Assembly (NCBI GenBank): GCA_947461645.1
Contig: CANHMN010000066.1
Location: 1-8,105 of the forward strand
Direction: 5' to 3'
DNA from: Chitinophagaceae bacterium
GTDB taxonomy: Bacteria > Bacteroidota > Bacteroidia > Chitinophagales > Chitinophagaceae
Length of the DNA stretch: 8,105 nt
The translations under genes were made by a program, and so were the position numbers. The notes beneath the pieces were generated by a model that had not been told where the DNA came from, made no database searches, and was given only the letters and a program-made list of their open reading frames with translations. Shown one piece after another: positions 1 through 5,172 of the stretch; the first letter of the stretch is position 1, and each line of letters starts with the position of its first letter.

Positions 1-15
1 AATTTTGTTTGTTGG

Positions 16-819
16 TTAATATGATTTGAGAATTGTTCTGTAAATAGAATCTCTTTCATGTGAACTCAACTTATAGTTGTAATTAAACAAAGCCCCTTCC
101 CAGTCGCCATAGTTAGTGTTGGGGATTACAATAAATTTATCACCCCATTGTGCTTGCAATGAGCTTACGATATTACTCCTTCTTTGTGGCGTTTTCTTGT
201 CAAATAAATCTGTAAAATCTGCTAAGTTGTCGCCAATAAACATGGCAATTTCGTAATCATTGGCTACTTGCTGCCTTCGCCCCTCTTTTCCTGAAGTTGT
301 TGATTTCAACAAGAGATGTTTATCATCAGCATTGGGCAGATCATAATTTGAAAGGTTTTTAATGGTTGCAGCCCTTTCTCTTTCTTCCCTATTGGTGATG
401 TAAAAAACTTGTACCCCTTTAGAAGCTGCAAATTTTAAAAAAGAGGGTGCTCCCGGAACGGTGTCAGCTTTTGCAAGACTTGTCCATTCATACCAAGCTT
501 CAGGTTCGTATTCCTTACCCATCAATCCCTGATGCACAGCAAATGGGCTGTTGTCCAAAACCGTTTCATCAACATCTGTAACTATTACGAGTGGCTTATC
601 AGTTGATTTCACATATTGCTGCAGCCTGATGGTTGCCATGTTGTAAGATTGCAAACACAAAGCCTTGTACTCTGCAGCTTGTTGTTGAAAAAGAGCGGTA
701 AACAATTTTCCGTTTGGAATGAAAGTTTCTTGTAGATTGGCAACCGTCTTTTTTCTGTTGACTGTAACCGTGCAAGAAAGAAAAAATAATAATCCGCTTA
801 ATAATAACAGTTTCTTCAT
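16..819 (-). CDS. Lipoprotein e(P4)-family 5'-nucleotidase / class C acid phosphatase
   Basis: HAD-superfamily phosphatase of 267 residues, anchored as a lipoprotein. Residues 1-16 form a short signal peptide (MKK, a hydrophobic run, then FLSC), so C16 would be lipidated after export. The catalytic motif DVDET lies at 82-86, with D82 the expected nucleophile and D84 the acid/base. YITNR at 140-144 is the second HAD motif, and GDNLADF at 196-202 carries the two metal-binding aspartates (D197, D201), giving the DDDD signature of the family. Known members dephosphorylate nucleoside monophosphates (in Haemophilus also NMN) outside the cytoplasm; the exact substrate here is inferred. The frame stays open to a TTG at 864, but the ATG at 819 is chosen because it places the signal peptide at the N-terminus. 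It lies 41 nt after the stop of the upstream hypothetical gene with no promoter-like box between, so the two are probably co-transcribed. The gene looks complete. Confidence 0.92.
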   Translation of the reverse strand: MKKLLLLSGLLFFLSCTVTVNRKKTVANLQETFIPNGKLFTALFQQQAAEYKALCLQSYNMATIRLQQYVKSTDKPLVIVTDVDETVLDNSPFAVHQGLMGKEYEPEAWYEWTSLAKADTVPGAPSFLKFAASKGVQVFYITNREERERAATIKNLSNYDLPNADDKHLLLKSTTSGKEGRRQQVANDYEIAMFIGDNLADFTDLFDKKTPQRRSNIVSSLQAQWGDKFIVIPNTNYGDWEGALFNYNYKLSSHERDSIYRTILKSY

Positions 820-860
820 GATAAATAAATGAGTAAATAGAATTAAGTAAAAAATGAAGG

Positions 861-1403
861 TCAATCATTGTTGCTTTTATCTCCAACAAACCAATCTTCC
901 TTGTTTTTGAAAAGCACGTTAAATGTGGTCAGTGTTCCGTAGATGCGAGTAATGTATTGCTGAAGATTTACTTTTTCTTCATCGCTCATTATTTTATGGG
1001 CGTTGATCTGTTGTTCCATTACCCTCAGCCTGTCTCTGAGCATTACAATTTTATGAAAGAAAACATCAATAGGCACTTCCTTGGCTTTTTGGGTTTTGTC
1101 TGCCGGTTGCAACAACATGGTACCACCCTTCCATCTGTCACCCAAATCTGAAGGCTCGGTAATCCCTCCCCATAAACGAAGAATCTTCAATAGTGATTTC
1201 TCCACATCAGAAACAGTTTCAATTTCAGGGGTTACATTCTCAGGTATTATTTCATCTAAAGCAGTATCTGTTTTTTCGATTTCTTTTATACCCATGTTGA
1301 GGAAAGAAATAAGGTAGGTTGCATACCTTACACCAACAATAACTCCCGGCCCGAACTGCGTATGTTGCAAACGTGTACCAACACCTAAAGTCAATTGATC
1401 CAT
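861..1403 (-). CDS. Conserved hypothetical protein with UvrD-C/Tudor-like N-terminus
   Basis: Predicted cytoplasmic protein of 180 residues with no signal peptide or membrane segment; I do not recognise a named family. Residues 7-45 (GVGTRLQHTQFGPGVIVGV, then a YLISF strand and GIKEIEKT) resemble the small SH3/Tudor-like barrel at the C-terminus of UvrD/PcrA helicases and in CarD-like proteins, with the H-x-x-FG-x-G-x-V pattern. An acidic linker (about 46-66) follows, and then a helical C-terminal part (about 67-180) rich in charged residues, including HKIVMLRDRLRVMEQQINAHK, which could form a coiled coil. A nucleic-acid or RNA-polymerase contact is a guess from the barrel alone. The frame extends to a TTG at 1424, but that codon falls inside a promoter -7 box, so the ATG at 1403 is preferred. 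It is first in a likely two-gene unit with the e(P4) phosphatase. Existence of the gene is strong; function is unknown. Confidence 0.85.
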   Translation of the reverse strand: MDQLTLGVGTRLQHTQFGPGVIVGVRYATYLISFLNMGIKEIEKTDTALDEIIPENVTPEIETVSDVEKSLLKILRLWGGITEPSDLGDRWKGGTMLLQPADKTQKAKEVPIDVFFHKIVMLRDRLRVMEQQINAHKIMSDEEKVNLQQYITRIYGTLTTFNVLFKNKEDWFVGDKSNND

Positions 1404-1421
1404 CTTTGAAAATTTTAGATT

Positions 1422-1453
1422 CAAAAATAATCAAATCAACGCATTAAAAACAA
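1422..1453 (-). promoter_or_regulatory. Bacteroidota-type promoter for the hypothetical-e(P4) unit
   Basis: Read on the minus strand, TTG (1453-1451), a 21-nt spacer and TATTTTTG (1429-1422) match the Bacteroidota housekeeping consensus TTTG/TTG - N19-21 - TAnnTTTG, with all six fixed -7 positions present. The -7 box ends 18 nt before the ATG at 1403, giving a predicted leader of roughly 10-15 nt. That is the same geometry as the promoter at 1963-1995. No Shine-Dalgarno sequence is visible, as is common in this phylum. Confidence 0.6.
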
Positions 1454-1480
1454 GGTAAAATCCGAATAGGAATGAATAAC

Positions 1481-1813
1481 TCAAGAAGGAAGCTGTTCAA
1501 TAATATCAGCCATGCTGATGGTGTTGTGGCTTTCATCGTAAATGCATTCGCCTTTCCAAATAACAAGTATTTGAGGGGATTCATGATGAACATGAAAAGA
1601 CTCTGCAATGGCAGCAGATACATTTCTGTGTTGCAGTAGATCAAGATAATGGAAAACAACACCTTCTGGCACTTCTTCTCTTTCGAGCCTGCTTTTCGCC
1701 ATCACGCTGATGGAACAACGTGTGCTGTGTTTGAAAATAATTTGAGGCGTGACTTCAGACAACTTTTGCAGCGAATACAAATCTTCTAGAGATGTCAATG
1801 GCTTCCAATTCAT
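1481..1813 (-). CDS. ytxJ: Bacillithiol-system redox-active protein YtxJ (monothiol thioredoxin-fold)
   Basis: Protein of 110 residues, about the usual length for the family. The diagnostic segment is IFKHSTRCSISVMAK (residues 26-40): a thioredoxin-fold active-site position with a single cysteine, C33, in TRCS rather than a CxxC pair. HESPQ at 77-81 supplies the expected cis-proline of the fold (P80). YtxJ proteins occur with bacillithiol biosynthesis and are thought to act as monothiol bacilliredoxin-like proteins that reduce mixed disulfides in the cytoplasm; this role is known mainly by association and is inferred here. The frame is open to a TTG at 1831, but homologues usually begin MNW, so the ATG at 1813 is preferred. 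It lies 14 nt after the stop of the upstream small lipoprotein gene, with no separate promoter visible, so the two are likely co-transcribed. Confidence 0.88.
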   Translation of the reverse strand: MNWKPLTSLEDLYSLQKLSEVTPQIIFKHSTRCSISVMAKSRLEREEVPEGVVFHYLDLLQHRNVSAAIAESFHVHHESPQILVIWKGECIYDESHNTISMADIIEQLPS

Positions 1814-1827
1814 TCCATCAAATTTAA

Positions 1828-1944
1828 TCAAGGGCGCTTCAAGCTATCTTGTGCTGGACAATTTGATTTTCTGCTGTAACCGCAACTAGAGAAAATTGAG
1901 ATCGCAAAAGTAGCAACTAAAAAGGTGAGAATAATTTTTTTCAT
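1828..1944 (-). CDS. Small lipoprotein, 38 residues, unknown function
   Basis: Very short gene with a clear lipoprotein signal: MKK, a hydrophobic stretch IILTFLVATFAISIF, then SSC with C21 as the predicted lipidated residue. The mature peptide would be only 18 residues, containing GYSRKSNCPAQ and ending KRP, with one further cysteine (C29), net basic. Short lipoproteins with a CPA-type tail occur in Bacteroidota genomes, but I know of no assigned function. The frame extends upstream to 2061, but that extension crosses the strong promoter at 1963-1995, so the ATG at 1944 is the credible start. It sits 18 nt after the -7 box and 14 nt ahead of ytxJ, making it the first gene of that transcript. 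The signal peptide, promoter position and operon spacing together argue that it is a real gene despite its size. Confidence 0.72.
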   Translation of the reverse strand: MKKIILTFLVATFAISIFSSCGYSRKSNCPAQDSLKRP

Positions 1945-1962
1945 GAGTCCAAATTTGTGAAA

Positions 1963-1995
1963 CAAAGATATTGTCAAACTACTGAAATAACAAAA
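1963..1995 (-). promoter_or_regulatory. Strong Bacteroidota-type promoter for small lipoprotein-ytxJ operon
   Basis: On the minus strand TTTTG (1995-1991), exactly 20 nt of spacer and TATCTTTG (1970-1963) form a near-perfect match to the phylum's primary sigma-factor consensus (TTTG - N19-21 - TAnnTTTG). Transcription should begin around 1955-1958, giving a leader of about a dozen nucleotides before the ATG at 1944. This is the best promoter in the window, and it excludes the longer reading frame upstream of 1944. Confidence 0.72.
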
Positions 1996-2074
1996 GATAA
2001 ATAATTGATTGATTACCCGCAAATTAGGTATTTCGTTGGTATATTGCAAGTAAAGAACCACTCAAAAATCATTT

Positions 2075-2845
2075 ATGCTAAATATCAACCGCCCCATAGC
2101 GTTCATAGATCTGGAAACAACCGGCGTTAACCTCTCCTCCGACAGAATCATTGAAATTGCCATTATTAAGATTTTGCCAGACAACTCAAGAGTGGTAAAA
2201 AGAAGGCTTATAAATCCGGAGATGAACATACCTGAAAGCTCAACTAATATCCACGGTATTACCAATGATATGGTAAAAGACGCCCCTACTTTCAGGCAAG
2301 TGGGAAATGAAATCAAACAATTCCTCGAAAATTGCGATCTGGGTGGCTACAACAGCAACAGATTTGATATCCCCTTACTCATGGAAGAATTTCTTCGCGC
2401 CGACATGGAAGTTGACTTGAGCGACAGAAAAATGATTGATGTTCAACATATTTTTTACAGCATGGAGCCAAGAACCCTAAGTGCTGCCTTTAAGTTTTAC
2501 TGTGGGCAGGAACTGGTAAACGCGCACAGTGCTGAGGCCGATATCAGTGCAACTATTGATGTTCTTTATGCACAGGTGGCTCGTTATGAAAAACTGGGAA
2601 ACTCTGTTGAATCTATCCTATCAGCTATAGGTGAAGATAAAATAGTTGACTATGCAAGAAGATTTTCCTTTGATGACAAAGGCGTAGAAGTTTTCAATTT
2701 CGGAAAATACAAAGGTCGTTCCATAGCAGAAGTGCTTAAAAATGAACCTCATTACTATGATTGGATGATGAAAGGTGATTTCCCGCTTCACACCAAACAA
2801 AAGCTCACTGAAATACTCAACCGTACACTGTTAAAAAATAAATAA
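2075..2845 (+). CDS. DEDDh 3'-5' exonuclease (DNA polymerase III epsilon-like) with extra C-terminal domain
   Basis: Protein of 256 residues, predicted cytoplasmic. The RNase T/DnaQ-like domain spans about residues 7-170: Exo I FIDLETTG at 10-17 (metal ligands D12, E14), Exo II GYNSNRFDIP at 91-100 (D98), and Exo III HSAEAD at 151-156 (H151, D156). All DEDDh catalytic residues are present, so it should be an active 3'-5' exonuclease on DNA or RNA ends. Residues about 205-245 (FNFGKYKGRSIAEV, then YYDWMMKGDFP) match the small conserved tail found in exodeoxyribonuclease X-like and related proteins, thought to aid nucleic-acid binding. It lacks any polymerase or GIY-YIG domain, so it is probably a stand-alone repair or processing nuclease rather than the replicative proofreading subunit (inference). 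The ATG at 2075 is the only start consistent with the conserved N-terminus. The divergent lipoprotein operon starts 130 nt upstream. A glycosyltransferase gene follows after 48 nt. Confidence 0.92.
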   Translation: MLNINRPIAFIDLETTGVNLSSDRIIEIAIIKILPDNSRVVKRRLINPEMNIPESSTNIHGITNDMVKDAPTFRQVGNEIKQFLENCDLGGYNSNRFDIPLLMEEFLRADMEVDLSDRKMIDVQHIFYSMEPRTLSAAFKFYCGQELVNAHSAEADISATIDVLYAQVARYEKLGNSVESILSAIGEDKIVDYARRFSFDDKGVEVFNFGKYKGRSIAEVLKNEPHYYDWMMKGDFPLHTKQKLTEILNRTLLKNK

Positions 2846-2854
2846 TAAAAATCA

Positions 2855-2870
2855 TCGTTTTTTTAAACGA
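2855..2870 (+). terminator. Possible weak hairpin between exonuclease and glycosyltransferase genes
   Basis: A perfect 6-bp inverted repeat (TCGTTT, loop TTTT, AAACGA) lies 10 nt after the exonuclease stop and is followed by CATTTTTG. It could act as a weak terminator, but the stem has only two G/C pairs and the trailing T-run is short. The arrangement would fit the next gene having its own promoter. It may also simply be low-complexity AT sequence. Confidence 0.25.
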
Positions 2871-2888
2871 CATTTTTGTGATATTCAA

Positions 2889-2896
2889 TAAATTTG
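2889..2896 (+). promoter_or_regulatory. Candidate -7 box upstream of the glycosyltransferase
   Basis: TAAATTTG matches the Bacteroidota -7 consensus TAnnTTTG at all six fixed positions, but I see no TTG/TTTG at the required 19-21 nt upstream, so the promoter is only half supported. If used, transcription would start near 2902, placing the TTG at 2894 upstream of the message and making a downstream codon (CTG at 2903 or 2918) the translation start. Confidence 0.35.
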
Positions 2897-3655
2897 ATTG
2901 AACTGAAATTTTTTACACTGGAGAAGTTAGTCATCATACCTACTTACAACGAGAAAGAAAACATTGAATCCATCATCAAAGCTGTGATGGATCTTCAGGA
3001 GGGTTTTCATGTACTCATCATTGATGATGGCTCTCCGGATGGTACAGCAAATATTGTAAGATCATTGTTTCCACAATATCCCGGCCAGTTGTTTTTGGAG
3101 GAGAGAAAAGGAAAACTGGGTTTAGGAACAGCTTACATTCATGGCTTCAAATGGAGTCTAGAAAGAGCTTATGAATATATTTTTGAGATGGATGCTGATT
3201 TCTCTCACAATCCCAAAGACCTCATTCGTCTTCACAAAGCCTGTGCTGAAGGTGCGGGAGTTTCCGTTGGTTCCAGATACGTTAAAGGCGGCGACATCAA
3301 AAACTGGCCATCCAACAGAATTGCCTTATCAAGAGGCGCATCTTTCTATACACAGCTAATTACCTGGATGCGCGTTAAAGATCCTACCGCCGGATTTGTT
3401 TGTTACAGACGCGAAGTGCTTGAAAAAATAAACCTCAACAACATCAGATTTATCGGATACGCCTTTCAGATTGAGATGAAGTTTACCGCCTGGAAACTGG
3501 GATTCCGCATAACTGAAGTGCCTATCACTTTTGTTGACCGAAAACTCGGACACAGCAAAATGAACAAAGGAATCATCAAAGAAGGTATTCTTGGTGTATT
3601 ACAACTGAAATGGCACAGTTTAAAAAGCGATTACCTCTCAAGCGTAAGCAGGTAG
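2894..3655 (+). CDS. Family 2 glycosyltransferase, polyprenol-phosphate mannosyltransferase-like
   Basis: GT-A fold transferase of the dolichol/polyprenol-phosphate mannose synthase type, without the C-terminal membrane segments found in some relatives. Residue numbers use the TTG at 2894. VIIPTYNEKENIE at 13-25 begins the nucleotide-binding strand, IIDDGSPDGT at 42-51 holds the first aspartates, EMDADFSHNP at 98-107 has the metal-binding DxD-like D100/D102, and GSRYVKGGDIKNWPSNR at 126-142 is the acceptor-side motif of this subfamily. It probably moves a sugar from GDP- or UDP-sugar to a polyprenyl phosphate at the inner membrane; donor and product are inferred. The start is unusual: from the in-frame stop at 2879 to the conserved core there is no ATG or GTG. 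TTG 2894 gives 253 residues; CTG 2918 gives 245 and an MEKLVIIPTYNE beginning like that of homologues. I keep TTG as the conventional choice but consider CTG 2918 plausible. It ends 11 nt from the convergent xerD. Confidence 0.88.
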   Translation: MIELKFFTLEKLVIIPTYNEKENIESIIKAVMDLQEGFHVLIIDDGSPDGTANIVRSLFPQYPGQLFLEERKGKLGLGTAYIHGFKWSLERAYEYIFEMDADFSHNPKDLIRLHKACAEGAGVSVGSRYVKGGDIKNWPSNRIALSRGASFYTQLITWMRVKDPTAGFVCYRREVLEKINLNNIRFIGYAFQIEMKFTAWKLGFRITEVPITFVDRKLGHSKMNKGIIKEGILGVLQLKWHSLKSDYLSSVSR

Positions 3656-3666
3656 AAAAGCTCCCC

Positions 3667-4572
3667 TTATTTTTTATCAAAAGCTGGATGATACTGCTGT
3701 AAAGTGGACCTCAAATAATCGCGGTCGAGATGGGTATATATTTCTGTTGTGGTTATGCTTTCATGTCCAAGCATTTCCTGCACCGCTCTTAAATCTGCAC
3801 CGCCTTCTACCAAATGTGTAGCAAAAGAATGCCGAAAGGTATGCGGAGAAACGTTTTTTTCTATACCAGCTTTCTTGACAAGGGATTTTAAAATCAAGAA
3901 TATCATAACACGGGACAAACCCTTTCCTCTTCTGTTCAGAAAAAGTATATCTTCCTGGCCTTTAATAACGGGCATGTGCACACGAATATTTTCCCGGTAA
4001 ATATTGATGTGCTTGATGGCATCAGTACCAATAGGAACCAAACGTTGTTTGTCGCCCTTTCCAATTACTTTAAGGAATCCCACATCAAGGTAAAGGCTGC
4101 TTAATCTCAAGCCAACCACTTCACTTACCCTCAATCCGCAGCTGTACATGGTTTCAAAAATCGCCTTGTTCCTGACACCTTCAGATTGGCTTAGATCTAT
4201 AGCATTAATGATTTGCTCAATTTCTTCAAACGAAAGGGTATCAGGCAACAACCTTTTAAGCTTGGGCGATTCCAGCAGCATCGTTGGGTCTTTATCTGTT
4301 ATCTGCTCCAAAAGACAATACTTGTAAAAACTCCTCAAGCCTGAAATAATTCTTGCCTGAGAAGTGGCTGTCATTCCCAGACCATTAATCCAAACTAAAA
4401 ATTGCTCTAACTCCTTCAAATCCAACTGAGACGGATTTTTGTCGATACCGCTTACCAAAAGAAAGGAAGTTAGCTTGTCAATGTCATGTAAATACGCTTC
4501 AACGGAATGATCCGATAAAGACTTTTCAAGTTGCAACCAAGCTTTAAAACCTTTCTTGTAGGCATCCCACAT
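3667..4572 (-). CDS. xerD: Tyrosine recombinase XerD (site-specific chromosome dimer resolution)
   Basis: Tyrosine recombinase of 301 residues, the normal XerC/XerD length. The N-terminal SAM-like core-binding domain covers about residues 1-90 and the catalytic domain about 108-295. The full catalytic set is present: R148 (CGLRVSE), K172 (GKGDKQR), H244 and R247 (SPHTFRHSFATHL), H270 (LGHESI) and nucleophile Y279 (TTTEIYTH). With its partner Xer it cuts and rejoins the dif site to resolve chromosome dimers at division, guided by FtsK. XerD is preferred over XerC from the overall character of the sequence and the bacteroidete context, but a second Xer protein elsewhere in the genome could hold that name. 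There is no excisionase, attachment repeat or cargo nearby, so it reads as the core-genome enzyme and not a phage or integron integrase. The ATG at 4572 gives the standard N-terminus. It is divergent from the cysteine-cluster gene at 4660. Confidence 0.92.
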   Translation of the reverse strand: MWDAYKKGFKAWLQLEKSLSDHSVEAYLHDIDKLTSFLLVSGIDKNPSQLDLKELEQFLVWINGLGMTATSQARIISGLRSFYKYCLLEQITDKDPTMLLESPKLKRLLPDTLSFEEIEQIINAIDLSQSEGVRNKAIFETMYSCGLRVSEVVGLRLSSLYLDVGFLKVIGKGDKQRLVPIGTDAIKHINIYRENIRVHMPVIKGQEDILFLNRRGKGLSRVMIFLILKSLVKKAGIEKNVSPHTFRHSFATHLVEGGADLRAVQEMLGHESITTTEIYTHLDRDYLRSTLQQYHPAFDKK

Positions 4573-4659
4573 ATTATTTCTGCTTCTTTTTAAAAGAATG
4601 AGGATACAATTTAATTAAACATTATTTTCGCAGACAACTTTTACCATTCAACCTATTTT
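4573..4659. promoter_or_regulatory. Divergent intergenic region between xerD and the cysteine-cluster gene
   Basis: These 87 bases must carry promoters for both directions. For xerD, a weak match on the minus strand is TTG (4637-4635), 21 nt, TAAATTG (4613-4607). For the plus-strand gene, TATTTTCG (4623-4630) differs from TAnnTTTG at one position and has no clear upstream element. No operator-like palindrome stands out. The individual boxes are uncertain; the assignment of the region is reasonable from gene orientation. Confidence 0.35.
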
Positions 4660-5172
4660 ATGCAACAAGCTGTAAACTTCAGGTCGTTTGCGAGAAAACT
4701 TTCTATCTACAGAAAATCTTTTCGCCAATTTTTAAACAGGTCTGAAAAAACTCCTCCTAGAGGAATAGATAAAATTACACCTATTATTGAAAAGGAAGTA
4801 TGGAAAGAAGTGGATTGTTTAACCTGTGCCAATTGCTGTAAAAAAATGACACCAACATTTACAGAGAAAGACCTTAAAAGAATTTCAGCACACTTCAATC
4901 AAACTCCTGAAGCTTTTCGCAAACAATGGCTAAAGAAAGACAGCAATAAAGATCTTGTCAATAAAAACCAACCTTGTCAGTTTTTGAACTTGAAAGACAA
5001 CAAATGTTCCATCTACGCCATAAGGCCTGAAGACTGCTCAGGATTTCCTCATTTGTCTAAGAGAAAATGGACTGAATACGCCTACGTTCACAAACAAAAC
5101 ATAGATTATTGTCCGGCTACTTTTAAAATGGTGGAAAAAATGGTTGCACAATTTGGCGACTTAAAAAAATAA
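4660..5172 (+). CDS. YkgJ-family cysteine-cluster protein (putative metal-binding)
   Basis: Protein of 170 residues, basic, without a signal peptide. Eight cysteines are arranged as in the YkgJ/CxxCxxCC family: C53, C56, C59 and C60 in CLTCANCC, then C106 (QPCQFL), C116 (NKCSIY), C126 (EDCSGFP) and C151 (DYCPA). The family is thought to bind zinc or an iron-sulfur cluster, and its biochemical role is not established. The N-terminal 50 residues are Lys/Arg-rich and variable. The ATG at 4660 fits the conserved core and follows a non-coding AT-rich leader. It is a single-gene unit: xerD is divergent upstream and aroC convergent downstream, with this gene's TAA (5170-5172) directly abutting the complement of the aroC stop at 5173, leaving no intergenic base. 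Family assignment is firm; function is unknown. Confidence 0.9.
   Translation: MQQAVNFRSFARKLSIYRKSFRQFLNRSEKTPPRGIDKITPIIEKEVWKEVDCLTCANCCKKMTPTFTEKDLKRISAHFNQTPEAFRKQWLKKDSNKDLVNKNQPCQFLNLKDNKCSIYAIRPEDCSGFPHLSKRKWTEYAYVHKQNIDYCPATFKMVEKMVAQFGDLKK

Noticed and set aside
2029..2046. Possible plus-strand promoter boxes (TATTTCG, TATATTG) for the exonuclease gene
   Set aside because: Each misses consensus positions, and the -33 partner is weak (TTG 21 nt before TATTTCG) or wrongly spaced; too uncertain to annotate.
1945..2061. N-terminal extension of the small lipoprotein frame to 2061
   Set aside because: It would be translated across the strong promoter at 1963-1995 and would bury the lipoprotein signal peptide internally.
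2062..2316. Minus-strand frame opposite the exonuclease N-terminus with a hydrophobic translation
   Set aside because: The hydrophobic character arises from the complement of Asp/Glu/Lys codons; the opposite strand encodes the conserved Exo I motif.
3655..3690. Repeated AAAAGCT near the convergent glycosyltransferase/xerD ends
   Set aside because: The two copies are direct, not inverted, so they form no hairpin terminator; probably chance in AT-rich sequence.
3667..4572. Tyrosine recombinase as evidence of an integrative element or integron
   Set aside because: Standard Xer length and motifs, housekeeping neighbours, and no att-like repeats, excisionase or cargo genes.
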